From contig JASUSX010000071.1 of assembly GCA_030445875.1 (NCBI GenBank), positions 1-9,023 on the forward strand: 9,023 bases of DNA. Direction: 5' to 3'. Positions 1-5,716 of this stretch are shown in pieces. The position numbers were made by a program, and so were the translations under genes. Position 1 is the stretch's first letter, and each line of letters begins with the position of its first letter. Under the pieces are notes generated by a model that ran no database searches, was not told the DNA's origin, and saw only the letters and a list, made by a program, of their open reading frames with translations. Source of the DNA: Clostridia bacterium. GTDB lineage: Bacteria > Bacillota > DSM-521 > Neomoorellales > Neomoorellaceae.

Positions 1-316
1 TACATCCCCCCAGGGCTATGGCCAGGAGCATAACGAAGAATAAACCCGGCCAGCGTTCCTGCTGGCGGCGAAAGGCATTACCGGCGGCTACCAGCAACAT
101 AACCGCCAGGGCCAGGATTACCAGGTACCAGCGGTTAAGGTTAAAGATTACCTGCAACAGGTAACCGACTGCCATGAGCTGGATAAAGGTCCTGATGGTG
201 CCGATAAATAGATCGCCGTGGAGGTCCAGCCGTTGCCATAAAGAAATAGCCAGGGTAATGCCTACCAGGACCAGGGCCAGGCCGATATCGCCGATGCCAA
301 TGTTGATGTACTGCAT
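1..316 (-). CDS. fetB: FetB-type ABC transporter permease (UPF0014 family), 3' end beyond the window
   Basis: This is the N-terminal 105 codons of an integral membrane permease; the gene continues past base 1. The ATG at 314-316 follows the fetA stop by 3 bases, and its ribosome binding site (GGAGGTG, complement of 323-329) sits inside the end of fetA, so translation is probably coupled. Hydrophobic segments lie at about residues 6-25, 39-58 and 62-79, with a fourth starting near 90. The stretch GTIRTFIQLMAVGYLLQVIF (residues 39-58) is the conserved signature I associate with the UPF0014/FetB (YbbM) family. In E. coli FetAB has been linked to iron efflux and oxidative-stress resistance. The metal specificity here is inferred from family and pairing, not shown by the sequence. 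Confidence 0.85.
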   Translation of the reverse strand, partial: MQYINIGIGDIGLALVLVGITLAISLWQRLDLHGDLFIGTIRTFIQLMAVGYLLQVIFNLNRWYLVILALAVMLLVAAGNAFRRQQERWPGLFFVMLLAIALGGC

Positions 317-319
317 AAG

Positions 320-1081
320 CTACACCTCCAGTTGACCGGCCAGGAAGAGCCGGCTGCGCTGGTCCCGGGGTGCGTTAAAGAACTCCCCGGCCGGAGCTGC
401 CTCTATTGCTTCGCCGTGATGCAGCAAGAGGACCTGGTCGGCGACCTGGCGGGCCTGTTCCAGGATGTGGGTAATAAAGATCAGGGTCAGCCCCAAGCGT
501 GATTTCAGATCGACCATCAGGTGCAGGATATTGGCCGCGGCCCCGGGGTCCAGGGCCGATGTTGGCTCATCCAGGAGTAAAACCTCCGGCTCATTGGCCA
601 GGGTACGGGCCAGGGATACCCGTTGTTGTTGGCCGATGGAGAGGGTGTCAGCTGGGCGATCCAGAAGCCCGGCCTCCAGGCCCACCATCAGGATCAATTC
701 CTCGGCTTTGGACCTGGCCCTGGCGGGCGTTATGCCCCGCAGGCGGGGACCGTAGGTAATGTTTTCCACCACTGTACCGGGGAAGAGGGTAGGCAGTTGC
801 CAGACCATCCCCACCCGCCGCCGCAGGGTAAAGATGTTAAGGCTTTTCAGGTCCTCGCCATCAAGGGTAATCTGGCCGGAGGCCGGGTCCTCCAGGCGGT
901 TTAGGAGCCTTAACAGGCTGGATTTGCCGGCACCGGAAGGCCCCAGGACAGCGGTGATCTGCCCCCGCGGGAAGGAAGTGGTTACTCTGTTCAGAATAAC
1001 GCTGGACGCGAATTCCCCCGCGGCATTGCGGCCGGGGCGCTGCAGGGTTACGTCCTCCAGGGCTAATTTGGGTGTAATCAT
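320..1081 (-). CDS. fetA: FetA-type ABC transporter ATP-binding protein
   Basis: This 253-residue ABC ATPase is full length for the family and would energise the FetB permease encoded 3 bases downstream. Walker A is GPSGAGKS (residues 47-54), the Q-loop glutamine is Q95 in VGMVWQLPTLFPGTV, the signature is LSIGQ (147-151), Walker B is VLLLDE (167-172) followed by PTSALDP, and the switch histidine is H205 in IFITH. The Q-loop wording (…LPTLFPGTVVENI) fits FetA/YbbL better than amino-acid or phosphate importers, and the FetB-like neighbour supports this. The signature carries Ile where most ABC proteins have the first Gly of LSGGQ. The ATG start is supported by TGGAGG (complement of 1088-1093). 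The gene begins 14 bases after the ATP-grasp gene ends. Confidence 0.9.
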   Translation of the reverse strand: MITPKLALEDVTLQRPGRNAAGEFASSVILNRVTTSFPRGQITAVLGPSGAGKSSLLRLLNRLEDPASGQITLDGEDLKSLNIFTLRRRVGMVWQLPTLFPGTVVENITYGPRLRGITPARARSKAEELILMVGLEAGLLDRPADTLSIGQQQRVSLARTLANEPEVLLLDEPTSALDPGAAANILHLMVDLKSRLGLTLIFITHILEQARQVADQVLLLHHGEAIEAAPAGEFFNAPRDQRSRLFLAGQLEV

Positions 1082-1095
1082 TTCTGGCCTCCACT

Positions 1096-2187
1096 TTAAG
1101 CGGTAGATACCCTGGATGGGTGCCTGTCCTGCCGGTAGGGGTAAAGGAGGGCCAGGGCCGGGGCTATAAGATCCTGCAGTTTGCTGCCGGCAGGCAGGCC
1201 ATATTCCAGCAGGGACTGGTAGAGAAGGCAGTTGATAAATTGGCTGTAGCTCAGACCGGTGGCCAGGGCCATGGTGGTCAGGGAAGCCAGGGGACTCAGG
1301 GAGGGGGTGCCGTTGACATCGATGATGTATATCTTTCCCACGCTATCCGCCCGCAGGTCGATCCGTAAAGCATCCTTGCCGCCAATAGCCTCCAGTACCC
1401 TGCCCGCGAGTTCCCGGAAGTAGTAATAACGCCTGTCCGTGGGGAAGATATGTTCCATTTCGTGGGGGTTACCCTTGATGGTAGCGGTCCTGACTTCCCG
1501 GGAGAGAAAGCCCAGGGCAGGCAGGACGTAAAAGGGGGAACAGCCAATAAGGCCGACGGTATACTCCTGCCCCGGCAGGTATTTTTCTACCAGGACAGGC
1601 AAATCGCCCAGGGCCGCCTGGAGCGCCTTAACCCGGTCTGCCAATTGGGCCAGGTTAAAGACCACCGATTCGGGGCCGACGCCGATGCTGTTGCCGCCCC
1701 CATCCGGTTTAATGAAAAGGGGGAACCCCTTCTCCTCTTCAATTTCATCCAGTTGCTGCGCTAGGAGTTCCCGGCCTGGCCGCAGAAGCCGGTGGGGCGG
1801 TACCGGCAAACCGGCCTGCTGTAAAACTTGATAGGTAAGGTGTTTGTGGCGGCATATCTCCATGGCCGCTACCGAGGAATGGCTGGCTGGAATACCGTGA
1901 CGCTGGAGTAAAAGGCGCACGGCGGCGGCACCACTCCCGTCATACAGGGTAACGGGTTCGTCCAGGTAACCCTCCGCCAGGACAAAGGCCAGGTGGGGTT
2001 GGGGTAAGCGGAGCAAGGATTTTTCCACCTGTACGCTACTGCGCGCGTTAAGGGGATAAACCTCGTTACCGCCTTCCAGTAGGGCCCGGTAAATACGGTG
2101 GACTGTCTGCCAGGAAAGGCAGTCACTAAAGGGACCCCGGCGCTTCTCACCGGGAACAGCATTGAAAAGAAAAAGTATGCGCAGCAA
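1096..2187 (-). CDS. D-alanine-D-alanine ligase-like ATP-grasp enzyme
   Basis: This 363-residue ATP-grasp ligase would form an acyl-phosphate from a carboxylate and ATP and join it to an amine. Visible features are the nucleotide-binding lysine in FPLFIKPDGGGNSIGV (K160, about 155-170), the VEKYLPGQEYTVGLIG segment (200-215), and the metal-binding end RIDLRAD…YIIDVNGTPSLSP (275-299), equivalent to the E/D-x-N metal site of Ddl. The C-terminal tail past residue 300 is longer than the usual Ddl end. The start is a TTG (complement of 2185-2187) preceded by AAGGAG at a 7-base spacing, with that site inside the end of the nitroreductase gene. The neighbours are not cell-wall genes, so a true D-Ala-D-Ala ligase role is doubtful. 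A peptide-type ligase of unknown substrate is my best description. Confidence 0.8.
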   Translation of the reverse strand: MLRILFLFNAVPGEKRRGPFSDCLSWQTVHRIYRALLEGGNEVYPLNARSSVQVEKSLLRLPQPHLAFVLAEGYLDEPVTLYDGSGAAAVRLLLQRHGIPASHSSVAAMEICRHKHLTYQVLQQAGLPVPPHRLLRPGRELLAQQLDEIEEEKGFPLFIKPDGGGNSIGVGPESVVFNLAQLADRVKALQAALGDLPVLVEKYLPGQEYTVGLIGCSPFYVLPALGFLSREVRTATIKGNPHEMEHIFPTDRRYYYFRELAGRVLEAIGGKDALRIDLRADSVGKIYIIDVNGTPSLSPLASLTTMALATGLSYSQFINCLLYQSLLEYGLPAGSKLQDLIAPALALLYPYRQDRHPSRVSTA

Positions 2188-2189
2188 GA

Positions 2190-2771
2190 TTATTCTCCTT
2201 GAAAGCCAAGCCAGGTGACGACTTCCTCCAGGCTTTTACGTGGTGCGGCAGCGGGGTTTTCATCTGGATAGCCCAGGGGTGTTACGGCGACAATTTCTTT
2301 ATCAGCGGGGATAGCCAGGACCTTACGCAGCTCTGGTTCATTATTTAACGGTCCGGTCATCCAGCAGGTACCCAGGCCTTCATTGGTGGCGGCTAAAAGC
2401 AGGTGGCAGAAGGAGGCGGCCACGCTCTCCAGGTTCATTTTACGGACACCTGGTTGGCCGTGGGCAGGACTTAGGGCGACTATGGCCACCGGTGCCCCGC
2501 CCAGGGTTTTAGACCACTGCAGAAATCCTTCCTGTTGGGGGGTCCGTTGCCCCGCCGGCGGCATACCGAATTCTACAATTCGTCCATAACTCCGGGCCAG
2601 CTCTTCCTTTTTAGGGCCAGTAACCACCAGGTAGTGCCACTGTTGCCAGTTAAGGCCCGAGGGAGCCCAGGTGGCTATCTCCAGGATCCTGGTTATAACC
2701 TCTCTGGGAACCGGATCGGGTTTATATTTGCGGATGCTGCGCCGGGTTTGCATAGCTTTGTAGAGTTCCAA
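2190..2771 (-). CDS. Nitroreductase-family FMN-dependent oxidoreductase
   Basis: This 193-residue single-domain nitroreductase-fold flavoprotein is expected to be a cytoplasmic homodimer using FMN and NAD(P)H; the physiological substrate is unknown. The FMN-contacting signatures are RRSIRKY (10-16), APSGLNWQQW (36-45), EGLGTCWMTG (131-140) and PLGYPDENP (165-173) followed by PRKSLEEV near the C-terminus. The length is normal. The start is TTG (complement of 2769-2771) with AAGGAG (complement of 2780-2785) 8 bases upstream; a nearby ATG is out of frame. It is the first gene of the four-gene operon and ends 2 bases before the ATP-grasp start. Members of this family range from nitro-compound reduction to dehalogenation, and nothing here decides between them. 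Confidence 0.88.
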   Translation of the reverse strand: MELYKAMQTRRSIRKYKPDPVPREVITRILEIATWAPSGLNWQQWHYLVVTGPKKEELARSYGRIVEFGMPPAGQRTPQQEGFLQWSKTLGGAPVAIVALSPAHGQPGVRKMNLESVAASFCHLLLAATNEGLGTCWMTGPLNNEPELRKVLAIPADKEIVAVTPLGYPDENPAAAPRKSLEEVVTWLGFQGE

Positions 2772-2805
2772 ACGATCATCTCCTTCGTTTAGCTCGTCCA
2801 GGTAT

Positions 2806-2834
2806 ATTTTTCACCTTTTGTTAGCCCGTGTCAA
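2806..2834 (-). promoter_or_regulatory. Sigma-A promoter of the nitroreductase-ligase-fetAB operon
   Basis: On the minus strand TTGACA (complement of 2829-2834) is separated by 17 bases from AAAAAT (complement of 2806-2811, 4 of 6 to TATAAT). The predicted start of transcription is near 2799, which leaves a leader of about 28 bases with the AAGGAG site correctly placed. The -35 is perfect. The AT-rich ATATAC just downstream makes the exact -10 uncertain. Confidence 0.65.
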
Positions 2835-2853
2835 GGGATGGGCCTTATTTTGG

Positions 2854-2867
2854 CCACTTATAGGTGG
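2854..2867. repeat. Near-palindrome upstream of the nitroreductase promoter
   Basis: CCACTTATAGGTGG is a 14-base near-perfect palindrome (one mismatched pair) lying 20 bases upstream of the minus-strand -35 hexamer. It overlaps by two bases a second small inverted repeat, GGCC-N7-GGCC (2841-2855). The position would suit an activator or a repressor acting on the divergent spacer. No known regulator box is recognised. Confidence 0.3.
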
Positions 2868-2932
2868 ACAAAGCCAGATGAATCTTAGCAGCCGACCCCT
2901 GAGGAACAGGTCCGTGGTACGGAGCGAGATTA

Positions 2933-2961
2933 TTCACCTGTTACGGCCGGTATGTTAAAAT
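2933..2961 (+). promoter_or_regulatory. Predicted promoter of the fliK-like/flhB-like pair
   Basis: TTCACC (2933-2938, 4 of 6 to TTGACA) is followed after exactly 17 bases by TAAAAT (2956-2961, 5 of 6 to TATAAT). Transcription would start near 2968 and give a leader of about 95 bases. A competing reading is a flagellar sigma-D type site, CAAA (2970-2973)-N15-CTCGATAA (2989-2996), compared with TAAA-N15-GCCGATAA. The two are not exclusive. I favour sigma-A for its spacing and -10. Confidence 0.55.
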
Positions 2962-3063
2962 AGCAATGACAAACTTCCGCGAGACAAGCTCGATAACGGA
3001 TTCCCTTAATCTTTCGCACCCCATGGGATTGCGGAAACCAATGCTAAAAAAGGGTGTCTACTT

Positions 3064-4524
3064 ATGAACATAATCTTGGGCGATTTGCCTGGTGGTACTA
3101 ATAAAACCCTGGCTATCCCGGCGGGCCCTGTCAGGGATAGCCGGGGATTGGCCTGGCAAGTGGGACAGATCCTCCAGGGGCGGGTAATCGGCCAGGTGGT
3201 GGAGGGTGCTTTTCTCCTGGACATCCAGGGCCGGGAGATCCTGGCTCATTCCTCCCTGCCTTTGATACCAGGCCAGACCCTCAGCCTTCAGGTCCAGGAG
3301 CAGCAGGGGAACCAGTGTCTGATGAAAGTACTTTTCCAAGATGGCCAGGTAATAAATGACGATTTGAGGACCATCCTTGCCCGGCTGGGGTTCAAGGATA
3401 CGCCCCTCTACCGCTCCCTGGTGCAAAAATTTCTGGCTTACCGGCTACCCTTGCAACCGGAGTTGTTGAGGCAAGTAGAGCAGGCTGTGAGCTGCTTCTC
3501 TGGCGAAGCAACCATGTCGGAGGGTGCGGCGGCTGTAAATTACCCTGGCCCTCCAGGTAAAGAAGGGATGGACGTAGCCCTGCAGGCCCTTAAGATGGGG
3601 ATCCCAATGCGGGCTGAGACCCTCAGGTACCTGCAGGAGTTTATGCAGCAGGAGGGAGAAAAAGGAAGGGAAGGAATAACCAGGCTGGCCCGCTTTATCC
3701 CTTCCCTGGCCGGGTTGCTGGCCGGGCTGGAAGGCGAGAAGGGAGAGAGGGCCAAAGATATTTACAATCAGGTGAAAAACATGGTGGCATCCCTGGTCCT
3801 CAAACCCGGGGAAGGCAGGGAAAGGTTAGCGCTACAATTGTTTAACCTGCTGTCCTTACAGTTACCTGAAGGGAGCCCCCTCGTCGAAAATACCAGGAGC
3901 ATGGAAAAACGGCTCCAGCAAGGCCAGACCCGGTCTGCTAGCCGGCTCTTACCCTTAAACGAGCTAAGAGAGAAACTAAACTCCCTGCTGCAGGTAGTCA
4001 AGCAGGCCGCCCGGGAAAGCGGCCAGGAGGCCACGGCCAGGGAACTTCTCCATACCGGGGAAAGGATTGCCGGGCAACTGGCCGGACAACAGGTATTCCA
4101 AACTGGTGCCAGGGATAACGGGCTGCAAGGTTACTTCTATTTTGCTTTACCCATCCAGCAGGAGGGAGAGGTAACCACCTGGGGGCAACTGGTGATCCGG
4201 AAAGAGGGCGGTAGGACGGAGCCAGTTGATAGCCGGAATTTTACTATGACCATTCTTTTACATACAGAAAATCTGGGATCGCTGTCACTGGAAATCAGGA
4301 CCTGGCAGGGGGAGGTAAAGGTCCAGGGGCAGGTAGAAAAGGAATGGGTGGGCCAGTTAATAGACGCAGCCTGGCCAGATTTACAGGAAGGTTTTGCCAG
4401 TCTGGGGTATCGTCTGCATGGCTATAAGTGGCAGGTTGGGGCCATCCCCGGACAGCTTTTACCCCTGCTGGTTGAACCGAAGGATATCACTATAGGGCCG
4501 GGCCTGCTGGATAAAAAGGTTTAG
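3064..4524 (+). CDS. FliK-like flagellar hook-length control family protein (YlqG-like)
   Basis: This 486-residue soluble protein has no signal peptide or membrane segment. The N-terminal part (about 30-95) is a beta-rich module with the pattern GLAWQVGQILQGRV … FLLDIQGREI … PLIPGQTLSLQV, as seen in many Firmicute FliK-like proteins. The middle (100-350) is Gln/Glu/Leu-rich and mostly helical. The C-terminal part (about 395-460: LLHTENLGSLSLEI … KVQGQVEKEWVGQLIDAAWPDLQEGFASLGYRLHGY) matches the FliK C-terminal domain that contacts FlhB to switch export specificity. The ATG start has GGTG (3053-3056) as a modest ribosome binding site. The FlhB-like gene follows after 32 bases, reproducing the ylqG-ylqH pairing of Bacillus. 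It is not inside a visible flagellar cluster, so a hook-ruler role is inferred only. Confidence 0.78.
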   Translation: MNIILGDLPGGTNKTLAIPAGPVRDSRGLAWQVGQILQGRVIGQVVEGAFLLDIQGREILAHSSLPLIPGQTLSLQVQEQQGNQCLMKVLFQDGQVINDDLRTILARLGFKDTPLYRSLVQKFLAYRLPLQPELLRQVEQAVSCFSGEATMSEGAAAVNYPGPPGKEGMDVALQALKMGIPMRAETLRYLQEFMQQEGEKGREGITRLARFIPSLAGLLAGLEGEKGERAKDIYNQVKNMVASLVLKPGEGRERLALQLFNLLSLQLPEGSPLVENTRSMEKRLQQGQTRSASRLLPLNELREKLNSLLQVVKQAARESGQEATARELLHTGERIAGQLAGQQVFQTGARDNGLQGYFYFALPIQQEGEVTTWGQLVIRKEGGRTEPVDSRNFTMTILLHTENLGSLSLEIRTWQGEVKVQGQVEKEWVGQLIDAAWPDLQEGFASLGYRLHGYKWQVGAIPGQLLPLLVEPKDITIGPGLLDKKV

Positions 4525-4556
4525 CTTTATCATGGCAAAGGAGGCCGGGGCATACA

Positions 4557-4853
4557 ATGACCCCTCAGGACAAGGTTAAAAAGGTAGTGGCCCTGCGCTA
4601 TAACGACGACCTGGATCAGGTTCCTCGAGTAGTAGCCTCCGGCAAGGGGCAGATAGCAGATAAAATCATCGCCAAAGCCAGGGAGACCGGCATCCCCGTC
4701 TACCGGGACTCCGACCTGGCGGAGATGCTGGCAGGCCTGGCTATCGGGTCGGCAATCCCGGTAGAACTGTACCAGGTTGTAGCTGAGGTTTTAGTCTTTA
4801 TTTATGCTTTAGACCAGGGAGCTAAAACCCGGCCGGAACAGAAGGGAGGATGA
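4557..4853 (+). CDS. Stand-alone FlhB C-terminal-domain protein (FhlB/YlqH-like, EscU/YscU/HrcU family)
   Basis: These 98 residues correspond to the cytoplasmic C-terminal domain of FlhB, the export switch of the flagellar type III apparatus, without the membrane half. The family pattern is clear: VVALRYNDDLDQVPRVVASG (10-29), ADKIIAKARETGIPVYRDSDLAEMLAGL (34-61), then GSAIPVELYQVVAEVLVFIYAL (64-85). The self-cleaving NPTH motif of true FlhB is absent; the protein begins MTPQDKVKK where that loop would be. AAAGGAGG at 4537-4544 is the binding site, with a slightly long 12-base spacing and no better in-frame start. In Bacillus, YlqH-type proteins can partly stand in for the FlhB C-domain. Here it is probably co-transcribed with the FliK-like partner. 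Confidence 0.85.
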   Translation: MTPQDKVKKVVALRYNDDLDQVPRVVASGKGQIADKIIAKARETGIPVYRDSDLAEMLAGLAIGSAIPVELYQVVAEVLVFIYALDQGAKTRPEQKGG

Positions 4854-5110
4854 GCTTTTACCAGCGATGGCTGGCCTGCCAAACTTTAAAAGCCCGGCCG
4901 GGTTCACCTTCCCTCTACCAAGGCATAACAGCCCGGCGTTCCCGGTAGGGTGTAACGTAGATGGTTCCTTAACCCGCTGGAAGACTTCCGCCAGGTGGAT
5001 TTCAGTCCACTCCTGGTCGTTCATGTAGTAGCCTTCTTCAACGGCTTTACTAAACCACAGCGGGCTTTTAGATACTTATACGAAGCTGCGCGAAAGGCTT
5101 AACTCGCTGG
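4854..5110. other. Gene-free spacer, possibly decayed coding DNA
   Basis: No convincing gene is seen on either strand. A plus-strand reading frame starting at 4850 (ATGA overlap with the previous gene) stops after 32 codons with an ill-spaced binding site. A minus-strand frame beginning MNDQEWTEIHLAEVFQRVKE (ATG at 5022-5024, AAGG 7 bases upstream) turns into low-complexity sequence and runs antisense into the FlhB-like gene. A plus-strand frame ending at 5136 has a helical, protein-like end (KLRERLNSLVDKWESQG) but no start codon, with stops upstream near 5026. These look like scraps of lost genes, not identified. Confidence 0.4.
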
Positions 5111-5139
5111 TTGACAAATGGGAGAGCCAGGGCTAAAAT
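5111..5139 (+). promoter_or_regulatory. Strong sigma-A promoter of the marR-MFS operon
   Basis: TTGACA (5111-5116) and TAAAAT (5134-5139) are separated by exactly 17 bases, with one mismatch to consensus over both hexamers. Transcription would begin near 5146. This rules out the TTG at 5146 as the translation start, because no ribosome binding site would be transcribed ahead of it, and supports the TTG at 5179. Confidence 0.8.
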
Positions 5140-5140
5140 T

Positions 5141-5162
5141 AATATTTGCGTTCCAAAATATT
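5141..5162. promoter_or_regulatory. Candidate MarR operator (inverted repeat)
   Basis: AATATTT (5141-5147) and AAATATT (5156-5162) form a perfect 7-base inverted repeat with an 8-base spacer. It lies between the -10 hexamer and the ribosome binding site and covers the predicted transcription start. Size, symmetry and position fit autorepression by the MarR protein encoded immediately downstream. Binding is inferred, not shown. Confidence 0.5.
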
Positions 5163-5163
5163 C

Positions 5164-5169
5164 GGGAGG
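5164..5169 (+). promoter_or_regulatory. Ribosome binding site that sets the MarR start
   Basis: GGGAGG lies 9 bases before the TTG at 5179-5181. It decides for this start over the in-frame TTG at 5146, which has no site within the predicted transcript. Confidence 0.65.
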
Positions 5170-5178
5170 CGAAAGGCG

Positions 5179-5709
5179 TTGGACGGTCCGGCAGAGGCAA
5201 CCCGGGAACTGGAATACTTACTGCGGCAGATAAACCATCTCATGAATCATTATACCCGGAACTATTTAGGTGAGAAAGGGTTGACCATGGCCCGTTTCTG
5301 GGTCTTGAGCAACCTGCCCCGGGGGCAAAAGCTGACCATGGGGGAATTGCAGCGGCGACTCTTGCTGGCGCCGGGGACGGTCACCGGCCTGGTGGATGGT
5401 TTGGTGGCAGAGGGCCTGGTTCGGCGCTGGCGGGATGAAAACGACCGCCGCCTGGTTTTCCTCAGCCTGACTGCAGCTGGGGAGGAGTTCCTGGCAGGGA
5501 TTCTAAGCTTCCGTTCTGCTGTTCTGGCCAAGGCCATGGCCAGGCTAGACGAGACCAATGCCCCGGACGCCGGGCAGCTGAATACCGCCCTGCGGGTAAT
5601 CCTCGCCAACCTTAGAAATCTATGTAAAGGGGAAAGAGATAGAGATTGCTCTGCCGGTTACGGGATCGCTGCACGCCCAAGGGGATCAGTTTTAGGCAAT
5701 GGGGAGTAG
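5179..5709 (+). CDS. MarR-family transcriptional regulator
   Basis: With the TTG start at 5179 the protein has 176 residues; the open frame extends 11 codons further upstream, but the promoter and binding site argue against using them. Helical dimerisation segments lie at both ends. The winged helix-turn-helix spans about 52-101: LTMGELQRRLLLAPGTVTGLVDGLVAEGLVRR is followed by the wing RDENDRRLVFLSLTAAGEEF with the conserved DxxDRR. The C-terminal tail after residue 150 (GERDRDCSAGYG…) is longer than usual and may be disordered. The gene is followed after 7 bases by an MFS exporter, a classic repressor-pump pairing. It probably represses this operon through the inverted repeat at 5141-5162; the inducer is unknown. 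Confidence 0.88.
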   Translation: MDGPAEATRELEYLLRQINHLMNHYTRNYLGEKGLTMARFWVLSNLPRGQKLTMGELQRRLLLAPGTVTGLVDGLVAEGLVRRWRDENDRRLVFLSLTAAGEEFLAGILSFRSAVLAKAMARLDETNAPDAGQLNTALRVILANLRNLCKGERDRDCSAGYGIAARPRGSVLGNGE

Positions 5710-5716
5710 TCCAGGT

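Noticed and set aside
3031..3063. GCGGAAACCAATG resembles the opening of a class II cyclic-di-GMP riboswitch, which would suit a flagellar-type gene.
   Set aside because: The rest of the aptamer is missing and the start codon follows within 30 bases, so there is no room for the fold.
4887..4900. A GC-rich hairpin (AGCCC-GGCC-GGGTT) after the flhB-like gene as a terminator.
   Set aside because: The stem is short with a G-T pair and there is no T-tract on either side.
4850..4948. A 32-codon plus-strand frame overlapping the flhB-like stop (ATGA).
   Set aside because: The GGGAGG lies directly against the ATG with no spacer, the product is very short, and no family is recognised.
5146..5178. 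An upstream TTG start for the MarR gene that would add 11 residues.
   Set aside because: It coincides with the predicted transcription start and has no ribosome binding site; the GGGAGG-TTG at 5179 fits better.
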